NCBI GenBank assembly: GCA_015234045.1
Contig: JADFWU010000033.1
Location: 1-36,879, forward strand
DNA from: Magnetococcales bacterium
GTDB taxonomy: Bacteria; Pseudomonadota; Magnetococcia; Magnetococcales; JADFWU01
Direction: 5' to 3'
Length of the DNA stretch: 36,879 nucleotides
This document shows positions 27,100 through 34,986 of this stretch, in pieces (positions within the stretch are counted from its first letter, which is position 1; each line of letters begins with the position of its first letter). The translations under genes were made by a program, and so were the position numbers. Below the pieces are notes generated by a model. That model searched no databases. It was not told the DNA's origin and was given only the letters and a program-made list of their open reading frames with translations.

Positions 27100-28848
27100 T
27101 TACGTAACAGGCTCCGAAGGTGCATGTCTGCTGGCACATTCCAGGAATACTTCGTGAGGACAATTTGAGCATATTTCTGGCTCAAGATAATGTGCGAGAA
27201 TATTCTCAATCGCGTCATGTTTTGTTTGAAAAATGTGGTCCCTGCCAATGGTGGTCAAATACTCACATTTTTCTAAAATATCCATAATCTGATCTTTCAG
27301 ACCATGCAAGAACATGTCTCCGCCTGCAACCCTGCGTCGTTGGGACTCATGGAGAAGTAGCGCCGCACCAGCCAAATCTGAAAAGTTGACTCCAGTGCAT
27401 ACGATCAACAGATTCTTTTGCTCAGGATATTTTTCACGTGTTCTTCGAAGCACAGACTCCACACTGGCCACAGAACCAAAATAGAGCGAACCATCAATAC
27501 GTAATATCTTGAGTTGCGGACATTCAGTCAGTCCCTTTTTGGTAATAAACATACGCCAGGGAGAGAGTGGATTGGGCACACGACTGAGAATTTTCGGCTT
27601 TGAAGTCCTATTGAGATATAGGACAAGCGACAACATGACACCAACATAGACCGCAAATTCCAACTCCAGAAATAGTGTAGCGAGGAATGTCACGATCATC
27701 ACAGAGGCTTCGAAACGTGCAGCTCTTAAAATGGTACGAATGTGATGAATATCAATCAGATTATAAGCAACATGCAGGATGATACCCGCCATAACGGCAA
27801 TGGGCAAATGTGCCGCCAATGGCGCAACCAATAACAGAATAGCAGCAAGAAGCAGCGCCGCAAACACAGCCGAAAGAGGTGTCTTAGCCCCTGCTCGGTA
27901 GTTAACCCCTGTGCGCGTAAAAGAACCGGAGGCAGGATAGGCAGAAAAGAAACTACCCACAATGTTGGACATACCCTGACCAATGAACTCTTTATTGCCA
28001 TTTATGGTTTGGCCGGATTTTGTCGCAATGGAACGCGCAATGGAAACCGCTTCCAACAATCCCAAAATAGCAATCGCCAACGCACCGGAAGAGAGCGTTC
28101 TGATAGTGCCAAATGAAAAGTCAGGCATAGAGATGGGTGGAAGAACCGCTGGCAATGACCCCACCACAGTAATTTGATGCACCGATGCATCAAATGTCTG
28201 TGCCAACAGACTGCCAATCAGCATGGCGATAAGCATTTCTGGCCATTTAGGGAAAAATCTTTTGATGGTAACAGCTGAAATGAGTGTTACCAGCCCCACG
28301 AGCAGGACAACGTGGTTCATATCAGGCAGTGCGTGATACAGATCAATCCATGTATGAATAAATGATTCACCACTCGGAAGTTTGATACCAAACAAGTGTT
28401 TAAGTTGACTCGTAGCAATCAGAATTGCAGCACCGCTGGTAAAACCAACAACAACTGAATGAGAAACAAAACTGATCAATCCACCCAGACGCGCCAACCC
28501 CATCGCAAGCTGAAAAAATCCAGCCATAAATGAGAGACTCAGTGCCAATATGATAAATTCCTGACTGCCAGGATCTGCCATCGGCGCTAACGTTGAAAAA
28601 ACGACAATGGAAATAGCCGTGGTAGGACCAGAGACCAAATGCAGTGAAGATCCAAAAAGGGCCGCAACAATAGCAGGAACAATCGCGGTATAAAGCCCAA
28701 ACTCCGGCGGAAGCCCCGCAATCGCGGCAAAAGCAACCCCTTGGGGAAGGACGACAACGGCACCGGTCATGCCTGACATCAAATCTTGGAGGAGGGTTTT
28801 ACGATTAGTCGTTTTAAGCCAATGCGGCACTATTCTTCTAAATTTCAT
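27100..28848 (-). CDS. SulP/SLC26-family anion transporter with STAS domain
   Basis: A 582-residue inner-membrane permease. It has the SulP N-terminal signature (LLQDLMSGMTGAVVVLPQGV, then AAIAGLPPEFGLYTAIVPAI), about 10-14 membrane helices to residue ~410, and a cytoplasmic STAS domain at about 430-550 (LKILRIDGSLYFGSVASVES...TGVNFSDLAGAALL). Members carry sulfate, bicarbonate, nitrate or dicarboxylates; the substrate cannot be told from sequence. The C-terminal tail past STAS carries an unusual cysteine cluster (EICSNCPHEVFLECASRH, C-x2-C-x7-C). It stands alone on its strand. A bicarbonate substrate would fit the class IIIb cyclase elsewhere in the window, but that is speculation. Confidence 0.9.
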   Translation of the reverse strand: MKFRRIVPHWLKTTNRKTLLQDLMSGMTGAVVVLPQGVAFAAIAGLPPEFGLYTAIVPAIVAALFGSSLHLVSGPTTAISIVVFSTLAPMADPGSQEFIILALSLSFMAGFFQLAMGLARLGGLISFVSHSVVVGFTSGAAILIATSQLKHLFGIKLPSGESFIHTWIDLYHALPDMNHVVLLVGLVTLISAVTIKRFFPKWPEMLIAMLIGSLLAQTFDASVHQITVVGSLPAVLPPISMPDFSFGTIRTLSSGALAIAILGLLEAVSIARSIATKSGQTINGNKEFIGQGMSNIVGSFFSAYPASGSFTRTGVNYRAGAKTPLSAVFAALLLAAILLLVAPLAAHLPIAVMAGIILHVAYNLIDIHHIRTILRAARFEASVMIVTFLATLFLELEFAVYVGVMLSLVLYLNRTSKPKILSRVPNPLSPWRMFITKKGLTECPQLKILRIDGSLYFGSVASVESVLRRTREKYPEQKNLLIVCTGVNFSDLAGAALLLHESQRRRVAGGDMFLHGLKDQIMDILEKCEYLTTIGRDHIFQTKHDAIENILAHYLEPEICSNCPHEVFLECASRHAPSEPVT

Positions 28849-29020
28849 GTGTATCTTCGAAAGACCAAAAAAGCTGGGATGCGGGGGAGGTTTTCATCTA
28901 TCGGAAAACTTTAAACCACTCAACAATAACATGATATAAGCCTAAGCAACCAGGGCAGTTGTCATGAAAATTTTCAGCACTTTGACATGTAGATATTATC
29001 GGTGATCTTACTCTGGATAT
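28849..29020. other. Intergenic region upstream of the SulP gene
   Basis: Contains the 5' flank of the SulP gene (- strand). AT-rich; no gene and no clear promoter boxes were seen. Confidence 0.4.
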
Positions 29021-29077
29021 GAAGAGGAGGCCGAAGCCCCCTCTTCCGATACTGCGGATTCCACTGAATAGTGGAAT
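29021..29077 (-). terminator. Two consecutive strong hairpins downstream of the CHAD gene
   Basis: Read on the - strand, the first hairpin is ATTCCACT (29070-29077 side) paired across a four-base loop with AGTGGAAT (29058-29065 side). The second (29046-29021) is an 11-bp stem with one G-T pair closed by a TTCG tetraloop. Neither is followed by a clear T run, so they may be mRNA-stabilising structures or a non-canonical terminator. Confidence 0.55.
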
Positions 29078-29106
29078 TGATATTCAAAATCCAACAGACT
29101 TTTTAC

Positions 29107-30015
29107 TTACCAGGGACGTTTGGTTCCTGTGAAGGTTTTCCATACGCCAGGTAGCTTTTTACGAACATCTGCTTTTGTGCCCTTGGCACTGCTTCCAACC
29201 AAACTGTCACAATATTTTTTTACTTTGGCGTTTTTATTACCTGCTGTGATCTCACCCAACAGAACAGGCATGACAGAGGCATCTTGCATGGAACCAAGCA
29301 GACCCTGAACCGCTTTCAGATTGGCGATAAACTTACGCATAGCGGCTTTGCCAAGCACTGGAACAAAAAATTCGCAGGCGTAACGCATTTTTTTACACTC
29401 AATGCGTAAACGATGAAGTTCGTCATCGCTCATTTTGGCATGTCCCTTGCCGAGGGCTTCCAGTTTATTGTAGCGGCGCCCCAACTCCATTTTGGCGTAG
29501 TCAGCCACATTCATCGCCATTTTCTTCTTGGCCTTGGGATCAACCTTACCCCATTTGCCACCGGACCATGCTTTAAAGTCCGATTTAAATTTCTTATAGC
29601 GACCACTGTCAAACATGGCACGCACTTGCTTGTAGGCATCTTTATGATGCGCTTCAACCAGAGCTGTCAATTCAGCCTTACCAGCTCCTTTAGGCGCATT
29701 GGCCAAGGTTTCGCTAATGAACACATCCGTATCACGGGCCTGACCCATGGCACTGGCAGCCCATTTCATCTCAACGCGGTAATGATCAGTCACTGTACGG
29801 GGGAAAGCCCGGCGGAAAATACCAAGGGAAGATCTCATGCGGCGAAAAGCCACGCGAGCCTGATGGACACCACGGATGTTTTTTCCCTCATAGGCAACCG
29901 CTGCCCAGCCTTCCATATACTTGAAATTATGTTGAAGAATGGTCTGAAAAGCCTTCTCGGTGCTCATCTTGGCAGTGATGGGCGCGTTCTTTTTCATGGT
30001 CGGAACTTTGGCCAT
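29107..30015 (-). CDS. CHAD-domain protein (polyphosphate-binding family)
   Basis: A 302-residue, highly basic helical protein consisting of one CHAD domain. Typical pieces are RGVHQARVAFRRMRSSLGIF near the N-terminus and DDELHRLRIECKKMRYACEF in the second half, where conserved His, Arg and Lys residues line a positively charged surface. CHAD proteins bind inorganic polyphosphate and often localise to polyphosphate granules; some are fused to CYTH phosphatases, but this one is stand-alone. GAGGAAAAGAGC before the ATG is a strong ribosome binding site. No polyphosphate kinase gene is nearby. Confidence 0.92.
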   Translation of the reverse strand: MAKVPTMKKNAPITAKMSTEKAFQTILQHNFKYMEGWAAVAYEGKNIRGVHQARVAFRRMRSSLGIFRRAFPRTVTDHYRVEMKWAASAMGQARDTDVFISETLANAPKGAGKAELTALVEAHHKDAYKQVRAMFDSGRYKKFKSDFKAWSGGKWGKVDPKAKKKMAMNVADYAKMELGRRYNKLEALGKGHAKMSDDELHRLRIECKKMRYACEFFVPVLGKAAMRKFIANLKAVQGLLGSMQDASVMPVLLGEITAGNKNAKVKKYCDSLVGSSAKGTKADVRKKLPGVWKTFTGTKRPW

Positions 30016-30134
30016 GCTCTTTTCCTCGATTGTTCTAAATGTTGAATGGTTTGTTTTTTTCGCTATTATACATATTTATATAGCATAAAAAAATGAAATC
30101 CACATGAATATTTCAGTACTTTACTGTGAAAAAC

Positions 30135-30174
30135 AAAAAGCCCGCCAGATCACCATAGACCTGACGGGCTTTTT
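30135..30174. terminator. Terminator after the small membrane protein gene
   Basis: AAAAAGCCCG (30135-30144) pairs with CGGGCTTTTT (30165-30174), extended by a further G-T-tolerant CCAG/CTGA-type segment. On the - strand it lies 19 bases after the stop codon at 30194 and has a T run. It could also act on + strand transcripts. Confidence 0.85.
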
Positions 30175-30193
30175 ATAGAATAACAACAATCAG

Positions 30194-30619
30194 TTAGAAC
30201 AATACCGCAAATCCGACACCCAAGCTGAAAGAAGTCACAACAGCTAATACCAACAGCGGATGAAGATGGTCTTTATTCCGTTTAAGCCGACTTATATTTA
30301 AAATCAGGCCAGCCACACTGACGATAAACGCCACCATTGAAAGAAAGATCGCACCTTTGACTTGTGCCAGATTCCAAACACCTCGAACCGGCAGATCAAA
30401 CAGCTTATGAAACAGCGTAGAAGACTCTGGTGCCGCCTGCTCTACCAATGCCCAGGCCAAAACAATCAGAACCCATGAAAAAACCGCTGACCACAGCGAT
30501 AATTGAACATTCCGATCTGGTCCAATACGGCGATTGACAGCGCGTCCAAACATATGCCCAGACATCGGGCCATGATGGTGCGTGGCCATAGAACCGGAAA
30601 ATGAATGAACCCCAGGCAT
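30194..30619 (-). CDS. Small three-helix membrane protein of unknown function
   Basis: A 141-residue protein I do not recognise. A soluble, His/Met-rich N-terminus (MATHHHGPMSGHMF) precedes three predicted membrane helices: WSAVFSWVLIVLAWALV, AIFLSMVAFIVSVAGLIL and PLLVLAVVTSFSLGVGFAVL. The His/Met cluster could bind metal, but that is a guess. An upstream in-frame ATG (30700) would give a longer N-terminus. I prefer ATG 30619 because GGGAGG sits seven bases before it and because the upstream stretch looks non-coding. No operon partner is apparent. Confidence 0.65.
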   Translation of the reverse strand: MPGVHSFSGSMATHHHGPMSGHMFGRAVNRRIGPDRNVQLSLWSAVFSWVLIVLAWALVEQAAPESSTLFHKLFDLPVRGVWNLAQVKGAIFLSMVAFIVSVAGLILNISRLKRNKDHLHPLLVLAVVTSFSLGVGFAVLF

Positions 30620-30770
30620 GATGCACCTCCCACACGCATGTAAATCGAATGACAACCCTCTCGACCTAACTGAAAAATCAGACAGCCTCTTCACGGACAA
30701 GGAGAAGGTTTCATACGATTAGATACAAAAATGTGCTATTGGGTTCAATATCTCAACAATTCACACTGAA

Positions 30771-31226
30771 TTATAGTGCAACTTGATGTTTTTCCAGAGT
30801 ACGTCTCACTGTTTCATGAGAAACATCCGCAACCACACCACGCTCTTCCATGGCACGCGCAAGCTTACGTAAACTCCAGCGCCGCGCACCTTGAGGCGGT
30901 CTCTGTTGCGCCAGTTCCAGCAACTTTTCTTCTGCCTGTACATCAAGTTTTGACTGGTAAACCCTTTTGGACGGTGCACGTTCAAGGGCAGCTTCAAGCC
31001 CATGGGATACAAATTGCTGTCGGATACGTTCAACCGTACGAATGCCAACTTCCAGTGCATCACCAATCCGTCTATCACTCCAACTCGGACCGTGCTCACC
31101 GGTATCCGCTTTCAACAACACGCGGGCGCGTGTCTGCTTTCTTGCGGGTGCCTGACCGGAAGAAATGAGTTTTTTCAGATAGGTACGCTCGTTTCTCTGC
31201 AATGTTACGATATATTTCTTCTGCAT
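30771..31226 (-). pseudogene. Orphan IS630-type OrfA, helix-turn-helix part only
   Basis: A 151-residue protein with the DNA-binding part of an IS630-type transposase: QARKQTRARVLL-like region, WSDRRIGDALEVGIRTVERI, and the second HTH SLRKLARAMEERGV...SHETVRRTLEKHQ. In two-frame IS630 elements the DDE catalytic ORF follows at once, but downstream of this stop I find no DDE coding sequence in any frame, and no terminal repeats. It is either a decayed element or a retained HTH protein. AATTCA-CAC-TGAATT (30758-30772), a perfect dyad, overlaps the stop codon. Confidence 0.7.
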
Positions 31227-31378
31227 ATGCCCACCAAACAGAATTTCGTATTATCACGCGTTAGAAATACCGGGTATCCATTTCAATGATGACTTGATTC
31301 TTCTTTTCCTGCAACTGTGTCTATGCTTCAATAGAGAAAAATATTGAAATTTTACACTATACACTTTGGTTCAATACC

Positions 31379-32167
31379 ATGACTTCAGCACCATCATCAC
31401 TGCTTAACGCAGCACAGCGTGCTTGGCAACAGGTTGCTTTTCACCAAAATCTACTGCCACACATACCTCAATCAGAAACAGAGGTTCCTTTTATTACGGA
31501 TGCTGATTTTTTCAACACCAACGGACTTGAAAACCTGATCACTGACCCATCCGCCGTTTCCTGGGTCATTCTTCCCTTCAATCGAACGGGAAAACGATTT
31601 CCCTTTGCCGTTGTGGAAGATGAACAGGATCAGGAAAATCGGCAAAAGCGCTTTTGTCTGGCATTGTCTGCTCTCGGCCTCTCTGAAAATCAGAGTGATC
31701 ACCGTTTTCTACTGGTTGCAGACGATGCCACCGGACCCGTTGCTTGTGAACTCTGCTCTGCCATCAGTTGGGAAAAACATCAAGCGTCCATAATCTATTG
31801 GACAGGGCATCTCGAACATTTAAAAGCAGATATTTCAGCCTTTGATCCACAAATTTTGGTCATTCTTGCCAAGAATGTAACCACGGAAACTATCCCTGGG
31901 ATACTCACCGTTTGTGTGGAACAGGCTGAGAATCAGCCGGATTTAAGCGTTGAAAACGTATATGGTTGGCTCTATTCAGACCAGTTGGGATTCATCGGGC
32001 ATCGGCCACCAAACAGCCAAACATGGCAATGGGATAAGGATCAATTTCTTGTAGAAACACATCCATACTCTAAACTAAGCCACATTACCACCTTGAATTT
32101 TTCGCTGATGCCTTTCATCCGTTACGGCCTTGGTCGCACACTCAACAAGGGAACATCCAATCCATGA
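31379..32167 (+). CDS. Degenerate adenylate-forming enzyme paralogue (predicted pseudoenzyme)
   Basis: A 262-residue protein with no obvious motif alone, but it aligns by eye with the next gene's PaaK-like protein. Its FITDADFFNTNGLENL matches LPSMDKAFYREPLEAEAL, VILPFNRTGK (63-72) takes the place of VCDFSSGSTA, FDPQILVILA matches LNPTVILTLP, and YGWLYSDQLG plus ITTLNFSLMPFIRYGLG match YGTTEIGGMA and FTTLHFTTQPVIKYRVA. The ATP-binding SSGST loop and the YGTTE adenine/magnesium motif are both lost, and the C-terminal subdomain is missing. Its stop overlaps the next start (ATGA). A regulatory or scaffold subunit of the neighbouring ligase is a reasonable inference. The ribosome binding site is weak. 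Confidence 0.6.
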   Translation: MTSAPSSLLNAAQRAWQQVAFHQNLLPHIPQSETEVPFITDADFFNTNGLENLITDPSAVSWVILPFNRTGKRFPFAVVEDEQDQENRQKRFCLALSALGLSENQSDHRFLLVADDATGPVACELCSAISWEKHQASIIYWTGHLEHLKADISAFDPQILVILAKNVTTETIPGILTVCVEQAENQPDLSVENVYGWLYSDQLGFIGHRPPNSQTWQWDKDQFLVETHPYSKLSHITTLNFSLMPFIRYGLGRTLNKGTSNP

Positions 32168-33486
32168 ATGCACACTATGATTGGATCAGTACAGCAGATA
32201 ATAGTTGGACCTTGAAACCAAATGATCACCGCTTTCTCACACGGCTGCGCCACTTCTTTACCAAGCTGCATGAACAGTCACCCGCTTATGCACAACGCTT
32301 TGAAGAAGCAGGATTTATGCCTCCTTTTGATGATCCCTGGTCGCTCTATTTAGCACTGCCTTCAATGGATAAGGCTTTCTACCGAGAACCTTTGGAAGCA
32401 GAGGCCCTGCACCGACTCAATCACCAAAACACTTTTGTGTGCGATTTCAGTTCAGGCTCAACAGCACAATGCGTATTACGCTTTTCTGCACCTATTGATG
32501 AATTGGCTGAACAGTCGATTACCGAAACAGTATTCAAGCGGGCGGGCATGGGTCCTGGCGATCATTTCATCTGCCTTGAAGTCGGTGTCGCAGAGATTTA
32601 CGATTTCTATTTTCGGGCCGCACGAAACCTCGGTGTCAATCGGACCAGTTTTCTACATCTGACCGGACGGTATGGTCCATCTATCGCACCGCTGAAAAAA
32701 CTCAATCCCACAGTGATACTCACCCTACCCAGTATCCTGGCGCGAATATGGCCACATGTGAAAAATCTCTGGCCCAAAGGCCAATCACCCATTCATACCC
32801 TGATCCATATGGGCGAATCCATGCACTCCGCCCTGAAGGCAGAAATCCAACACCATTGGGGATGTCGCATCATCTCTTTTTATGGCACAACTGAAATCGG
32901 TGGCATGGCTGGCGAGTGCCCACACAATACCGGGTGTCATTTTGAGCCCATGAACACACTGCTCACCCTCACCGATGCCAAACAGTTGGATGATAACACC
33001 GTTGAAGGAGAAGCACTTTTTACCACACTCCACTTCACCACTCAGCCGGTGATAAAATACCGCGTTGCCGATCTGTTACAGGTCACATCCAACCCCTGTG
33101 TGTGTGGAGAGTCCACACCGCGTCTTACCTTCCTGGAACGAACACGGGACGCTTTCATCATCACTGGTGTCAAATTTAGGCACAGTACGATTATGGAAGC
33201 ACTCCGAGAGATTGTCCCTGAGTTGCGCTATCTCTCCATTGTTCTGGATGATCTTTCTGAAGAATCAGGCAACACACGCGTAACGCTCCACCTTCCTGAA
33301 GCCTTTAAGGATCAGGAAACAGAACTATTGGAACAAGTCATTCAGGGCGTATTTGATATGGATGCCATCCATCGGTATGGTCTAGTCAGATTTGAAGCTT
33401 GTTTTCTAAAGGATACCGAATTCGGATCGCGCAAAATTCGCAAAGTGATCGATAACCGCCAATACATGGGACAACAGGGTGACTGA
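32164..33486 (+). CDS. PaaK-like AMP-forming acyl-CoA ligase/adenylation enzyme
   Basis: A 440-residue member of the adenylate-forming (ANL) superfamily, nearest in layout to phenylacetate-CoA ligase (PaaK). The P-loop-like SSGST is at 96-100, HMGES at 215-219, the adenine/Mg motif YGTTE at 240-244, and a Cys-containing GECPHNTGCHFE follows, as in PaaK proteins that bind zinc. The C-terminal subdomain (about 345-440) ends with a lysine-containing GSRKIRKVIDNR. It would activate a carboxylic acid as acyl-AMP and pass it to CoA or another acceptor; the substrate is unknown. It overlaps the upstream gene by 4 bases and the downstream one by 8, so all three are probably translated together. Confidence 0.82.
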   Translation: MNAHYDWISTADNSWTLKPNDHRFLTRLRHFFTKLHEQSPAYAQRFEEAGFMPPFDDPWSLYLALPSMDKAFYREPLEAEALHRLNHQNTFVCDFSSGSTAQCVLRFSAPIDELAEQSITETVFKRAGMGPGDHFICLEVGVAEIYDFYFRAARNLGVNRTSFLHLTGRYGPSIAPLKKLNPTVILTLPSILARIWPHVKNLWPKGQSPIHTLIHMGESMHSALKAEIQHHWGCRIISFYGTTEIGGMAGECPHNTGCHFEPMNTLLTLTDAKQLDDNTVEGEALFTTLHFTTQPVIKYRVADLLQVTSNPCVCGESTPRLTFLERTRDAFIITGVKFRHSTIMEALREIVPELRYLSIVLDDLSEESGNTRVTLHLPEAFKDQETELLEQVIQGVFDMDAIHRYGLVRFEACFLKDTEFGSRKIRKVIDNRQYMGQQGD

Positions 33487-34144
33487 TACGCCAAAACAAA
33501 TTGCTGTGTTTGATATCAACGGCACACTGCTACACGACAATATCGGTGTACTATTTATCCGACACCTGTTTCGACGTGGTAAATTACCGCTCTTGACCAT
33601 GCTGCTGATCAGCTTCATCTATCCATTGGTTAAACTGCGATTGCTGAGTTTCCGCTATGCCATCTTGCTTGGTATTTGGGGCGTGGCCGGTATGACAGAG
33701 CAGGAAGCAGAACAGGAAGCACAGCTGTGCTTTGATGCCGTGATGAAACCAAAACTCCTTCAGGATGGGTTGAAGGAGATCGCCCACTGTCAACAACGTG
33801 GCATACCGATTATTCTGGCCACCGGCAGTCAAATTTCGATTGCCAAAATTTTCCAAAAGCATGTTCAAGCCGATGAACTGATTGCAGCCACAACACAACT
33901 GGATAGTAACGGTCGTTTCAGCATGCGTGCTCAAAAGCCTCTTCCCTTTAAGACAGGAAAGCGCGATCTGGTGCTTGCACTCAAAAATAAAAAAGCGCCG
34001 CAATCCAAAATGACCGTTTATAGTGATACGATCAAGGATACGGCGCTTCTTGAAGCTGCGGATCATCCCATTGCTGTTAATGCAACAACTGAGTTTTCAG
34101 CATGGGTCAAAAGCCAAAATGGATCAGTTCGTCATTTTAAATAA
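33479..34144 (+). CDS. HAD-superfamily phosphatase-like protein with altered DxN motif
   Basis: A 221-residue HAD protein resembling the SerB-like (HAD-IB) group. Motif I reads FDINGTLL: nucleophile D12 is present, but the acid/base position +2 is N14, not Asp. Motif II is IILATGSQ, the motif III Lys lies in FKTGKRD, and motif IV is VYSDTIKDTALL. A hydrophobic stretch (LLTMLLISFIYPLVKLRLL) in the cap region suggests membrane contact. The start is GTG 33479, inside the end of the ligase gene. With Asn in place of Asp, phosphatase activity may be weak or the chemistry changed. It ends 13 bases from the convergent CheX-like gene. Confidence 0.82.
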   Translation: MTDTPKQIAVFDINGTLLHDNIGVLFIRHLFRRGKLPLLTMLLISFIYPLVKLRLLSFRYAILLGIWGVAGMTEQEAEQEAQLCFDAVMKPKLLQDGLKEIAHCQQRGIPIILATGSQISIAKIFQKHVQADELIAATTQLDSNGRFSMRAQKPLPFKTGKRDLVLALKNKKAPQSKMTVYSDTIKDTALLEAADHPIAVNATTEFSAWVKSQNGSVRHFK

Positions 34145-34157
34145 TATAAACAGCGTT

Positions 34158-34925
34158 CTACAATCCTTCTTTCTTAATACGTTCAATCTCTTCTCGAACC
34201 AACTTTTCAGCGATTTCAGGCAATACTTCCTGCACATGATCACGTGCAGTTGCTTCCATAACGGACTGAAGTTCCGGCTCAATGGCAGAACGCACCGCCT
34301 TATGGAGCTTACCGCTGTCAGTCAATGCGGAAACCGACACTGAACCACCACTGGCACCAACATCACGCCCGTCATTAAGATTGATGGTTACTGCGGTATC
34401 ATCCTCATCATCCAACCGCGGTGCGGCATCGGGATTATTGCGTCTAATCTCCGCGTTATCCAATGACTCTTGAGCGTAATAGATTTCAGTGAAAAACGGA
34501 ATACCACTGATTTCAAATAGATGACTCACACAAAGAAAAGAGCGATCACTGGCCACCCGATGATCACGTCCGGTAACCACAACCGGTGGTGACATGCGGA
34601 TAGGCCCAAGCCAGTCCTCAACCCGTGTCTGAACACCACCGGCAACCATATTGGCCACCTCGGAGTATGCATCATTCATTTCCAGATCGAAGTTACCACG
34701 CTCTTCACCGAGCAAAGCACCAGCCAGTTTCAGCACAGCTTCTTCAGGACCAGCAAGTCGCATACTGCCCTTAAGATTGCCACTGTAGCCGATAACCGCA
34801 CTATAATCGCCGGTTAACGGACTTTGGGTAAGTGCCGACTCTCCGGGAATCACTTCCACAAACAGCATGGTTTCACAGATTTCCTGAATCGCTTCTCTTA
34901 ACGAGACAATAAAACGTTCCGGCAT
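34158..34925 (-). CDS. CheX-like phosphatase-fold protein with PopZ-like C-terminal helix
   Basis: A 255-residue protein. Residues 1-160 look like the CheX/CheC chemotaxis phosphatase fold, with the motif E89-V-A-N92 in DAYSEVANMVAGG, matching the ExxN active motif that dephosphorylates CheY. An acidic, low-complexity linker follows (about 160-205), then an amphipathic helix ending LPEIAEKLVREEIERIKKEG, similar to the C-terminal assembly helix of PopZ/DUF2497 and of some response regulators. A GTG start 14 codons upstream is possible, but AGGAG is well placed before ATG 34925. It may adjust CheY phosphorylation for the chemoreceptor system. It lies just after proS on the same strand. Confidence 0.7.
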   Translation of the reverse strand: MPERFIVSLREAIQEICETMLFVEVIPGESALTQSPLTGDYSAVIGYSGNLKGSMRLAGPEEAVLKLAGALLGEERGNFDLEMNDAYSEVANMVAGGVQTRVEDWLGPIRMSPPVVVTGRDHRVASDRSFLCVSHLFEISGIPFFTEIYYAQESLDNAEIRRNNPDAAPRLDDEDDTAVTINLNDGRDVGASGGSVSVSALTDSGKLHKAVRSAIEPELQSVMEATARDHVQEVLPEIAEKLVREEIERIKKEGL

Positions 34926-34986
34926 TCCCTTGACTCCTGTTTCGGGGAGAGCGCCCAACACCAGCACCCACGTTACCCCTATTTGA

